From Effrenium voratum (lineage: Eukaryota > Sar > Dinophyceae > Suessiales > Symbiodiniaceae), in assembly GCA_963377175.1 (NCBI GenBank), contig CAUJNA010001035.1, positions 476,177-540,176 of the forward strand: DNA of 64,000 nucleotides. The letters are read 5' to 3'. The position numbers and the translations under genes are program-made. The notes under the pieces are model-generated. The model was not told the DNA's origin, did not search any database, and was given only the letters and a program-made list of their open reading frames with translations. How positions within the stretch are numbered: position 1 is the stretch's first letter; each line of letters opens with the position of its first letter. Below are positions 1 to 12,374 of the stretch, piece by piece.

Positions 1-3000
1 CGTCCGGCAGCTTTGCTTTGTGTATTGGAGAGCGAGCAAACTTGGGATTGCCTTCTGCTTCAGGACCTCCAAAAAAATGCAACTAACTTTTCGCAGTAAT
101 AAGTCTCATGGCGCGCGTAAGAATATTGCTGGCGTTGGCCCTTCGTATTCAATGCTTGGCCCCGTTCATTCATGGTTTGGCCGGGAGTAAATCACTTGCA
201 ATTCGTTGTGGTGCTTCGTCCCTCGTTGCGTTCGAGAGATTGGGGTGACCGCTCTGTTTTGAAACTTGGGTATATCCAAAGCATGGCAGTGGCTCTGAAT
301 TTCTACGCTTGGGTTGGTGGTTTTAACTAGCCGCTGATAGCGTTGAACTTGTGGAAGCGTGCGAGCGACCGGACTGGTTTGTATCGTTCGCTGCGGCGCC
401 CCAGGTTCTTGGAAAGCCAGCGTTTCAGATGCCCACAGCAGGTCGGCTCTAGATTTGCATCAGAAGCCAGTTTCAATCGGTTGCTTGCCTAGAGGTGGCC
501 AAAATACACACTTTTTGTGAAAAAGTGATAGCTCGTTCGGATGAAGGCAATTGTTTCTTTCTTACGAACGTGCATCCTTTTTAGAGCCAAGACGGCAGGC
601 AAACAAGCGCTACAGAACTCTGATGGGCGCTTGCTTTCTTCAAGCGACTGTCTGATAGCAAGTTTGCTCCAGCGAGATACCGCAGTGTAATATTGTTGTT
701 CCTTCTCAGCACGCGCAGTATGAACCACACAAATGGTCACATTGTAGCGATACAGAAAAAACGCCTCTTCGCAAAAAAAATGTGTTTTGTTAGTGCGACC
801 CCAAAATAAAATGGAGCCTCAGGTTTCAACGCATCCACATGAAGAGCGCATGGGTCGTGGATCTCTGGCAAAAAGAGCTAAGCCCTTGGTGTGATTGACA
901 TAAACGCGCCTTCTAAAGTCTAAAAGTCTAAAAGTCTCACTCTGCCGAACGTCTCGAAACCAGCCTGGTGCTCGAGCTCGGCCACCTCAGGCTACGGGGA
1001 AAAAGCGCGACTTGACTTCCTCCCCAAAAAGGCGGGGTGACGCAACAAATGGTGGTTTGCATTTGCTTCCCCTTTTAAGCAAACCCCGAAATGGTAATTA
1101 CCCAATACAGGAAACAACGCGCGCACACACACATGCAATTTTGCTGCGTTTGGCACCCTCGAGAAAGAAATGCCCAGTTGCGATGCATTTCCACGTGGTT
1201 TCTTGGCTTTTGGCCAGCTTCTTGCTTTCCTGCTCATTTGCCGAATGGCTTAGCAAAGTAGCCAATCTAAAGAGCGAAATGAACAACTCACTTGCAATCG
1301 CATCTGACAGCATGTTCGCCAGGCCGGCAAATCCCCGTTTCTGATCATCCCAACTTTGGGGCATGAAAGCACCTGCGCTGAAACACATACCCACCTACTG
1401 CGCACATACACAATTGAAAATAAAAGTACACAACCCAGCTCAGTCCCAGATCTCAGAAACAGATGCATCTGGTCAACAAAGCAAAGTTGTCTTTGGTTAC
1501 ACAGGAAAATTGCAAGTCCGCTGATGCGAAGGCCCCCACGACCACGTGCAAATGGGAGCCTACACCACAAGACGTCGTGGGAGTTCCTGTCCAAGGTTTT
1601 GCCAACTCCGTGCCCGAAATCGTGAAGGCGGAACTTTTAAGCAAAGGGAAGCAGGAGGCGTAATTATTGGAGAGTTTGGTGTTGGTCATTCGTCAAGAGA
1701 TAGCCTCTTCTCACCAATGAGTTGCGGGTACTGGAAACCCAAGCTAATTGCTTTAGACTCCCCAGGCAAACAAGATCTTACGAACCAACTTACATCAACT
1801 TCTTGGCTACGCGCAGGGAACTGGCCAAGATCCTCATGCGCTTGGATGTGAATTTCAATTGCCTGGAGAGCAGGCATGCTTGAGAGCGTTCCCCATGGCA
1901 ATTCTCCAAGACGGCCTCCACTAAGAGCATTATATTAGTGTCTTCGTGTACGTAGCCCATTCAGGCATGGCTTGGGGGCACTGGAGGTACTGGAAAACAT
2001 CTCCAGGATTCACAGCTACTTGGTGTGTACAGGAAAGCCACTATTTTTTTGGCCTCCCTATTCTGTTTTATTCTGACACATTCCCAGTTGACCTACGCCC
2101 TGCGCCCAACCCCAGCCCAGCCTTGCGGCGCAGCGCTTGAATCTCTTCAGCGCGTGCCTGTCGGCCGTGATGCGACAACCCGGAACCGCTGGATTCCCTG
2201 ACCTCATGGACATCAAAAGTGGGGGCTACTTGGATAAGCCTAGGTTAAGCCACGTAAGCCCTTACTGCCTTAAGAGTTCTTCAGGGAAACTTTGGAGGTC
2301 CATGAGCCCCTCATCGAGCCCAGATGTTGCGTCTCTGACTATGCGCCCCACTTCTTGTTTGGGTAGTCAATGGAAATAAATTGACAGCACCAGGCATTCG
2401 GCAGCGTTCTCCTTCGATTGACAATTCCTACAGGCAATGCTTTTGCAACGGTCCTGGCTGAAGTGCTGGCCTCAGGCAACTGGCCCGATCATCCACCTGT
2501 ACAACGTGCAAGTTATCCATCCTGCGCTCACGTTTCAACATAAACTCTGACCTGGAAAAGGAAACTCAGGCGTGTGTTTGGTGTACAGTATGTTCATGGC
2601 CTTTGCAGGGCTGCACGGTCGCACAATCACAAAGCACAAGGACCCTGTGCGTAGAGTAGCAAGTTGGGCATGTGTTTAAGCCAGAACCCGCTTCTCCGCC
2701 AGCTCAGGGAAATACAATGATCTGAGGTGGCTTCTACTTGTGGGGTTTTGGAGGCAGTGGGCACCATCATAGAAACAACAGGCTCTCCTTGATCTATGAC
2801 CCGACTGCACATCACTGGCTCCAGGGGGCACAAGCTCCATACAAGCATCAGATTCTTGTTGGCCGCACGGCTTGGAGCAAAGTCCACTTAGCTTGGTTCT
2901 CTTGTAAGCTTTCCCAGCTAGCAGCCCAAACGAGGTCGGGAAGGACAGGAAAACTGCCCCATGACATGTTCATCCATCACCCAATTTGAAGCTTGGCTCT

Positions 3001-6000
3001 GTTTAAAAGACACCAACAGCAGTTTGTTGAAGCAAAAGTTGCTTCAACATGTCGGAGACCAGGTGGTTGGCCCGGCCCTGGTTGACTGGACGAAGCCCGG
3101 CCTCCTTCTTCACGGGCACAGCCGCAGCGTGCAGCTCGCTGAGGCGGCAGATGCGCTGCTTTGGTCCCTGCGATGCGAATGGGAGCCCCGCGCTGGGAGC
3201 CCAAGGGTACAGGGGGCGTTCCATTTGTGATGGAAATGCAGTGGGAAACGCCCAGCTTAAGGCACAAGCTTGCTTCATCCGGGGTGGATCAAATTACTAG
3301 CACACTTGCGAAAGTGGCAATGAAAGGGATCTTTTCCATCGATTTGCTTGGACGCACGACTGCACAATTGCAGCCGGGTTGAGGCTTTCCCTCCACCCAA
3401 AGCTTGGACCTGACCCCATGGAACGGGTGCAGTTTCAAAATGCGCGAATGACTCTGGCTGTATACTTGACATGGCCTTCTGAATGATGATCCTGCACCTG
3501 AGCATCAAAGTGGGACGTTGGTCCGCGCAATCATTCACCAAAACAGTCTAATCCCAAACTCTGACCCCCTGCAAGCCCATCACACGTTTGAAACACATAC
3601 TCCAAACACACAAGGCAGGGCTCACACAGACCTCATGTTCAAGGCGCCCATCAAGGCTTCGAATCACTGAAGAACGTTTGAGCATTGGTGGGCTGAAGAG
3701 TTGGAAGCCTTCAAGACACTTGCTCCCTTCTCTGATCATTAGCAAGCCAGGCCCATGCAAGTTTTGCAACGTGGTGGCGCTCCAGTCCAACCGCCTGCCA
3801 CCAAAGCTTCAACCATATGTTGCTCAGGGCTTAAAAACACGCCAGCCGACCAAAAGACAAGGCGCACCCAACTGGCATGGGTCCCGCAAGTGGCACCATG
3901 GAACATCTCATGGCTGTTCTTTCGTTCCTCCCGGTTTTGCTTGATTGCCATCCGTGTTTCTGAAATTAGATGGATGATCGCAAGGGCGTGCCAACTCAAA
4001 AGAGTCATCCTGAAGGCACCACATTCATTGCCGGACCTATGTCTCCAAACCTGAGGGGTGCGCAGCACCCGGCAGCAAACAAAGCGTCTGGCTATTGCCA
4101 GATACGTGAGCCAAAAAAAACGAATTGGATCTGCGACAAAGACTTGAATTAATGCACCGGAGCATCACGCATGCCATGTCCCGGAGCTTGAGGGAAGGTG
4201 ACACCCCTGGTTGCCCCCCAAAGCGCCCTACATGCTAGCAGCGAAGCTATCAGAAACCTTCTGAAGAGGAAGCGCCCTGGGAGCGACAAATACCACAAAG
4301 GGCTGATACCCGTCTATGCAAGTTTCCTAGAAGCAACCTTCATCAAACGCACCTCTGTGGTTGGGAGCCCTGTGTGAAAGGGGAACTCTTACACGGCGAG
4401 GCACGAAGCCGCGCCTGGCAACAGAACTCTGCCAAGTATTGCATCACTGGCGACACCCCTGGCACGTCCCTTGGCTGCAGCGCTCCTCCAGCCTCCTGGC
4501 GCAGAAGGTGACCCCCGGCTTGCCAGGAGGCAGCCGAAGCACAAAATCCAAGTTGTTCTGAAGCTGAAAGAGCGCGCAAGGTGCACGCGTTGGCAAAGGT
4601 GTCAGCGGGAGCTTAGTCATTTACGTAATGGTAGTTTGTACTGTGCTGCCAGAACGGGATTGTTTGCTTCAAAGGTTGGTCTCGGTGAGTGCCGCTTGTA
4701 TGTCATTTGTCGGTGGCAAAACGATGCCCAAACAACCGGCAGCAATGAGACATGCCGAGAATCCCACAAGGTTGTTGCAAGGCTCAACAGCCCACCTCGT
4801 CCGGAGAGCTCACCTTCTGGTTTACTGCCACTGTTCAAGAAGAAACCATCAGCAGTTAAGCTTACCGCCGGAAGCCTGGAGATCCTAGCCTACATGGTTG
4901 ACGTGGATCCAGGCGGCTGGCCTCCTGCAGCCACTGCTGGTACACTTCTTCCAAGGCAGCGCTCATCTGAGGCGAGAAGCCGAGCCACTGCTTGTCCTCC
5001 TAGGGGACCCATGTGCACCGGTTTGAACATCGCAGGTGTTTTTTTTAATGTTAGAGGAAGGTTGAGTAAAGCTAAACCAAATCCTCAGCCCAATTTGGGA
5101 AGAATGCATCTGTTCCGCAAGCATACTTGGGATTTATTAGTCTGGGGTCTGGGCGATTCTTTCCAGACAGCTTGCGCTCACATGGGCTGCGCAAAGCGGG
5201 TGGGAGAGGGTGCATCAGCCCGACATATGTGCCCCGCTGCTTGGAACAAGGCTTGGAAAACTGCTACAATCACTAAGTCAATCCATGCTTGGCACCCACC
5301 AAGACCAACCCGATTGAACACGGCCACCCCAATTCTGGCAACGCAGAACAAACTACAATAGACGCAAATGACGTAAGCTCTCGCTGATACCTTTGTCCAC
5401 GCATTCCCAAACTAGTCCCTTTCCGGTTTCCGACCCCTAAGGGTCACAATTCTCGAGAGACGGGAACACGCCGGTTGGACACAGCAAATGTCTTTGCCAG
5501 GTTTAACAAGCTCGTAAAGGGCCAGCCTTCCCCCTGCTGACCCAGAACTGCAGGGCATATGAAACAACCGGAACTTCACGCAACTTTCACTTGCTTTCAT
5601 TTTCTGATCCTGTTGGCAAACCTTTCTCGGAAGTTTTCACTGGCTGGGCCACTTCATTCAAAAGCGGGCCGTCTCAAAAGCCCAAAATGACTCTGAGAAT
5701 CCCAAGCTCTCCTGGAACATCCAAAAGCCACCAGCATCACAGGCAGGAGCAGTCCCCATGGACGCAATGGCTCGCGAAAGCGAGCGCTGGCTTGACTCAG
5801 GGCTTCGGTCCTGCCAAAATATCACCCCCAACAATGGAGAAGCATGAGTTGTCGACACATACCAGGGGATTCAGAACCTGGAGCCCCAAAAGGCTTTTTT
5901 TTGGTCAAAAAGGCTTTGCCAACAAAACATGTCATACGGCCAAATACGCTTTTTCTTCGGTATGTTTTCAACATGTTATCGATAGAATACGGGTTTTATA

Positions 6001-7789
6001 CGGCCAACTACGGTTAAAACTGGCAATGACCGGGGACAAAAAAACAACTTACGGGCAAAAACAGGCCAGATACTCCTTTTGACCGAGAAACCAAAAAGTG
6101 GCTGTTCGGGGTCCCAGGAACCATACCTTACAAGCGCCAAGGTATTGCCAAGGTAAACGACCCGCGGAGGAGAATAACCTGCAAGAAAAGATCCTTCGTG
6201 CGCCTAAAGGCACTCAGGACAAGGGTACCCAGGGGCGGCCTAGCAATGCGAAGGCCATGAGCATCGGTTTGGCGGTGACATCGGAACGAGAGTCTTCCGC
6301 TTTCTGGGTACCTCGAACCAAAGCCGTCAGGAATGCCCACCCTGCCTCAGGCCTCAGGCTTGCTCTCGCTTGGGCCTGGCAGCGATTTCACGTCGCGTTT
6401 GCATCAATTTTCCAGGTGACGAAGTGTTGGGACCCACATGACAGCAAGAGAAGAATGCTGATATGCGGATTTTGCGTTGGGCCGACAACTTGTTGAAGAC
6501 GCTGCCACCTGAAGACGTGAACATACAAAAAATGTCTTGAATTGATTGGTGGCAGGGTTGTTCCCTTGCAAGCGCCTACCCTGGATCCCAAGTCCAGGCG
6601 CGTTGGTTCAAGGGAATCCCATAATTCTAACCTAAGCGAATTCATGCAAGGTTGCAACCCGCCAAACGTGGAAGCCCCAAACCGTACCAAGGCGGCAAGC
6701 CCCCTATTCCTCAAATCGGGGGTTATTCCCTCTGCGCAGGCTGCCCCTGCCTCAAAATTAGATTGCGTGCCCATAGGAGGGCCCCCCTTCACTATTTACA
6801 ACCAAAAACGATAAACCAAGGTGAACATCCGGGCTGCCATGGGGCCTATTGCAGGCCGATTTGCTTTCGACAGCGCAAACCACTCAGTCCGTCCGTGTGT
6901 CATCCTGCAAGCCGGCTTTTCATGCTCCGAGTGTGGCGCACACACGTGTAAGCTAGCTGGTTCGTGAGAAGACTTGTGCCGGGCAGGGGGGGCACGCCTT
7001 GTTGTGATGGCAGCCTGTTTAAGCCCCTTCTTTGATTTGCTATGATTGGAAGCAACAAAATGGCGGAGAACCGATCCTGAATCCTCAACAAGTAGTGTAT
7101 GCCCAAGCATGACATGTGAGGCTTGGATTTGCCAGCAGCTTCCTCCCACTCTTCGGTAGGTTCCGGCGGAAGCTGCCAAACGTGAAACTGGCGAGTGCGA
7201 CCTTCCCACAACACGCTGATGGCATCGATTCTATGTAGGTGCAACGGGAAATGATATGTTCTATTATCTCGTCAGCGGGTTCACCAACTTGCTCAGATCA
7301 AATGTGACTTCAGCCTACTGTTGAATGAGCATGCCAAAAGTAAGAAGAAATAGCAAGTAACTTCTCGGATCGCATCGCCACGCCGCTTGCGAGGCCAGAG
7401 TGGGGCGATGCTTGAGTCAGGGTTGCCGTTAATAGCAAGCAACATGCTGTTCATGACTTATTGGCAGAAGGGAAGGACAAGGATAAATTAAGTGCACACT
7501 CAACGTTGAATGCAAAGTTCATATCTCGATTCCAACTGCTTTCGAAGGCTTCAATCGGGCAAGCCTAGCCAACCTCCTGACAGCAGGCAAACAAGTTGTG
7601 CACAGCTTGGATTGGAGCACCCTGCGCCGCTTTCAGGTCAGCACACAGTAAATAGTTTGGACGGGTCCCGTTTAAGCAGGAGCTCTCGAGCCAAGCTATT
7701 GACAACAGTGAGGTGTTTATGCAAAATGCTGCACGTGAGTCGTCTCGTGAGGCCTTTATGACATGCCAAGCTGTATCCCTATGGAATAG
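1..7789. other. Host flank, no gene recognised
   Basis: Mixed-composition host DNA. Reading frames are short, overlap on both strands and show no domain I recognise. The longest, 296 codons at 4471-5361 on the plus strand, has no repeat, motif or compositional bias of a real protein. A tiny run of three 10-bp units (TCTAAAAGTC type) lies near 911-938. Exons of an intron-rich gene could be hidden here, but nothing in the sequence lets me place them. Confidence 0.5.
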
Positions 7790-9257
7790 GGGTCACCACC
7801 CCCAGAAAGTCGACTGATGCCGTACGTAGATGCTCAAAGCTGCTTGCCTGCTGGCTTCCAAAGGGCAAATTATTTCGCCAATAGCGAATGGCGAGTTTGT
7901 ATCTTGCGCTTTGTACAGTGCGCACATTGCGTTCATCTTCACTCCTCGAGAGCTGAATGTGTTTCTTAGGGGCCGCAGAACCGCAGTACAAAACGGTCTT
8001 GCAAGAGCAACAAACTGTCAGTTACCACATAATACTTTGCGCATTGCTGTGCTGTGCCGACCCCGTCAAAACTATCGCCGCTACTCAAACCAGCACAAGG
8101 TACCACGCACTGGGCAATCTTGCCAAGAGAAGAGAGCATCGTCTTGGAGAAGTCCGGAAGAAGGACAGCACGCAAAAGTCATCAACTCAAGCAAGTAGGC
8201 TTAAAGAAAGGAGGGCAGAGCACCAGAGAGTCAAGACAAGAAATAAGGAATTTCCCAGCGAAATGGGAACTCAAACATGGGCAACGCCGCATGACCATAC
8301 ATCTGACCCGCGGCTGCTCAGTTGCTGCCCTCCTGCTGCTCGTTGTCTTTCAAGTTTTCCTGGCGTCAAAAGAGCCCGAGTCTGCTCAGGAATGTGCTCA
8401 GAGTTGCGCTTGATCCGGTGCTCTTCACAATTTTCTTTTGCAGCAATCCCTTGCTCCAGCACTTGCTGCTGCAACCCACTTCATTACTTGCATCCACATG
8501 GCACAACCATGCAAAGAGGCAAGCGAAAATGATTGCCCAATGCCGTTGGGCAAGCACACACGCATGGCAGGACCCAGCGTGTCATCTCAATTCGCCGGGG
8601 AGTTCGAACAACAGCCCACGTCCTGGGTGTCAAATCTGCTCTCCTTGCTCTCGGATCCCTCTTGAAAGTCCCCTCCGGTGGTTTCCTGAGCTGCAAGCAG
8701 ACATGAGTCAAGCCGTTCCGCAACCTTCAAACAGCCCAAGGCCCAAGTGATGCAGGTCTGTTTTGAACACTGCATGCCGCTAGCAAAGTTCTTACAAAAG
8801 GACTGTATGATGCCACACACTTCTAGTCGTTGGCCAGAATTTTGCGGAATTGGGACGAACCCCGGTTTGAGAGTGGCATGCCGATGAATCCTAGCGCTTC
8901 CAACTGCCACCGTAGAATTCGTCAGAAGGAACAATCATGCAAACCTGAAGGTTCATACTAAGCGTTCAGTACTTTGGGATGCAGGAATGACTTTCTAGAA
9001 ATTCAAGTCGGTTTTTGCGACAATCTTTCGGACAGGTACGCGAGACCTGCCGACATTGACATTTGACTCGCAGGACCGAACCCAAAAGGCCCCTTGACAT
9101 GGAACGGATCACGGTCCCATTAGGGCGATCATCCTGGCAAGTTCCGTTGACTGATCATGGGTACTTAACAATTGAATAACTTTGACCCATGATGCTGCGT
9201 GGCTTTTGAGAAACAAGGCTTTTGAGAAGCACGAACCACAAAACAACAACTCCCGCG

Positions 9258-9421
9258 CACATGAGCGGACACAATCGCTTCGGTTTTGTTTCTGGCTTCT
9301 CTCGGCCGGGCATCGGTGTCCCCCTCTGCCTCGGACTGCGCCGCCAGCTTTGCGTCCACCTTGGCCTCAAGAGACTTCATACGCTGCTCCAACTGCTCCA
9401 CGCCGTGCAGGAAGGCCTCGC
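9258..9421 (-). other. Conserved coiled-coil frame, candidate exon (copy A)
   Basis: The minus-strand frame reads a heptad-rich, charged stretch (HGVEQLEQRMKSLEAKVDAK, followed by an Ala/Glu-rich segment ending DARPREA). The same protein segment is kept almost unchanged in copy B at 17243-17406, whereas the sequence around both has drifted and gained indels. Conservation of the frame suggests it was coding when the segment duplicated, most likely as an exon of an intron-containing gene. I do not recognise the gene and cannot fix the splice sites. Confidence 0.4.
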
Positions 9422-11489
9422 ATCCACAAGGTTCCTTCTGTTCCTCGATGTGTTTTTTTGACATCACCTTTTGGGCTGAGTTTCCGTTGGTGAGGTGATG
9501 TGTTTTGGTAAACGCTGGGCACCCTGACACAGGGGCTCTGGAGCCATGAAGGTAAGGTGACAGGTGCGCGAAAGGTTCCATAGGCATGGCTCTTCAGTTT
9601 GAAACGTCCTTTTTGGGCGTCCTGTTGGGAACATCAGTGGCATCCAAGGGAAATTGACGGGGGAACCGCCAAGGCCTGTGCTCTCTTGCGGGCAGGGGGG
9701 CTCAAGCCTTTCCAAATGACCCGGGAAACAAGAGAAACGTCTGCTGGCTCACCTGCAACCGATTCCACGGCTTGTTGAAAAGCTGTTTTGTAGCCACCAG
9801 GCATGGCTGCCAAAACCGGGGAACGAAGGGAATGCTAGATCGACGCCCCTTGGACCAAGCATGGGTACGCTTCGGTTTGCTGTTGGTCGTGGTGCTCTCT
9901 GGGATCCCAAAGCTGCCCCATTGCTGTAATGGACCGCTTCCGGCTCAGGGGCGAACCTGACAGCAGTCATGGCCATCTGCCAGACATTGGCTACATGCTC
10001 GCCTTGGACTACTCCGAACAACTCGTCCTGGTGAGTTCCATGGCAATGCGGGAGGAGAACATCTCCCAGGGTTGGGCCCTTGCCCCACTCTACTCACGCC
10101 TTCGCAACATCTTGACAAAGGAGCCTGTGCCGGCCAATTGGCAACAACACTCCCAAACGGTAAAAGCAACAGTGGAAACATGTAAAGTGGCCAAAAGAGA
10201 TTCCCTTCAGCTCTCAAGTTGGCTGTGCAAAATCAAGCAAGCCAGGCATTGCCGGGTGTGTCATTCAAAGCAGAGAACTTCGGAAAACGTTTGTGCACAA
10301 ACGGTCAACCGCAAATCAATCCCGAACAAGCCCTCAAATATACTTGTACCCCTTGCAGGCTTGCAGGGGTTCCTAAGCTTCTACAAAAAATCAGGTTAAG
10401 TCACCATCCCCTGGTTTCGGCAGTTATGGCTATTTGGCACAAAGTTCACACCTTTCTTTCATCTTTGGGGCAACCCTGGATCGGGCGAGAGGCAGACATG
10501 CCGCTGGAGACGTGCATATCGCTCTGCTGGAGCTCACCTAATGCAGAGTTGGCTCTCAGCAGAACGCCGCATGGGCATGGCCAAAAAGGAATCAACATAT
10601 ATGGGGTGTTCCTTGTTTTGTGTTTGTGTTTTGGGGGGGACGGGGCTTTGCAAACAAGTTGATTTTCCTAGGCCTGACACCTCGCTTGACATCGACGAGC
10701 CCTTGAACGCTGGCATTTGACCATGCTGAAGGTTGCACAGGTCTAAGTTCCTAGCCACCAATGCGTAGTGGACATGCTGCGGGTCTTGAACGGGCATAAA
10801 ACTAAAATGCAGGCCATCTGCAAAAATCGGTGCGGAGGAACTCCGACAGTGTCTTTGGGAAAGGAGCCCTGGTAATGTGCAATTCCATCCAGAAGCCCAG
10901 GCATAAACTGAGTGGCCCAACCGCAGAAGCAAAATACAAACCTTGTTTCCACGTTTCGCTTTTGGTGCCGACCGGAATGCACAAAAGAGGCAAAAGGCTG
11001 CCGCATGCCGCCGCATGCTGAAAATAAACAAACGACCACCCCGACGAAACCCGTGGAACAAAAGGCTTCGCACAAAAAAACCGCTTGCTTCAAGGTTCCT
11101 CCCACTGAGTCTGTTTTAGTGTATCGTTGCTGTCCAGCAGTAGTGGCAGTGGGGCCCACTCTCGCAATCGGCTTCGCGCTGGTGCGAGGAACCACATTTA
11201 AGTTTGGCCACCTTTTCGGGACCAACGACTCGACGTGACCTGAAACAAGTTGACTGTAGCCACCTGGAAATTAAACCACTATGGGACCGCAGGTTTTAGT
11301 CCATGTTTCCATTTACCAGGGTTCCATTTTGGGTACCTTTTTTGACCCACAGCCACATGAGATGAGGGGATCCCCCAACCAACTTTCCATCGCCTGCGCG
11401 CTGCAGCTGCAGCTTGGCCTGCATGAGGTTCACCTAAGCGAAACCAGGCAGCTGAAAGCAAAAGGGGTTCCAACATCAAAGAGGGGAAA

Positions 11490-12374
11490 GTGATTTGCGA
11501 GAACGGCTGAGTGCAAGGAAGCGTGCGATTTGGGGTGCTGGTGCAGATGCTGTTAGTGTGTGCCGTTTAGGGAGCACGGCGGGCGCATTTTTGCAAGATT
11601 GACGGCAAAAATCTAGGGGCGTCGAACTTGTGTTGTTGATGCTGCTAAAGGGCATGCAGGTAACGGTGCGGGCGTGACTGACGTGGGGTGTTAAAGGGCG
11701 TGCAGTTTGGGGTGCTGGTGCACAGGTGCCGTTTCTGGGTTGTTTGAAGCCTGCTCTTGCCTGTGCGCACTGTTTGCCTCAATGTATACCAACCCCGGCC
11801 CCGCTAAAACTTGCCACGCGCGCTTGCGCGGAGCTGTGTATTGGGCTTGCAAAGGCGCTGCCCGCTTCGCTTTGAGCGTCTTGCGTGCAACTCGAACACT
11901 TAAGCAGCAAGAGCTAGCAGCTTTGAAGTTGTGCTGCCGCGGCCTGGAAAGTTTTCCACCTTTCCGGGAACCTAATGGTAACCAGCCACTGGGCACTGAG
12001 ACAAAGGTTACCCCATACCGCCTTGATTTCATAGCTTGGTGTACACTAAATGATGAGTGTCGCCTGCATCAACATCTGCTCCTGGCGGGTGTGGCTTCCC
12101 CTGCTTTAGGCCGGCTTTTGGGTCTGCAGCCTTGGGGGCTTGCGTTTCTGCAGGCTCGCACCAGTGACGCGGGTGATGCGGGCCAATGCTGGGGATGCTG
12201 GCTCTTCTACAAAGCTTTTTCAAGCCAGCAACGCAAGGCTGCAAACCCTGCAAAAAAAAAGACAGGCATCTCCCTTGAGAACGCTGCCCAACAACACGGT
12301 CGCAAAAGCACAGTCTGCGCAAGCGAAGCAAAAGAGGTGATATTCCGTTGCATCGTGATGGTGGCTTCACACTC
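11490..12374. other. Spacer downstream of the RCC1-like gene
   Basis: No gene recognised. The open plus-strand frame over 11707-12741 runs partly antisense to the RCC1-like repeats and has no domain of its own. Two similar phrases, 'tttggggtgctggtgcaga' near 11530 and a relative near 11706, hint at a small local duplication. Confidence 0.4.

Noticed and set aside
4471..5361. 296-codon plus-strand frame
   Set aside because: No recognisable domain, repeat or conserved partner; could occur by chance in stop-poor host DNA.
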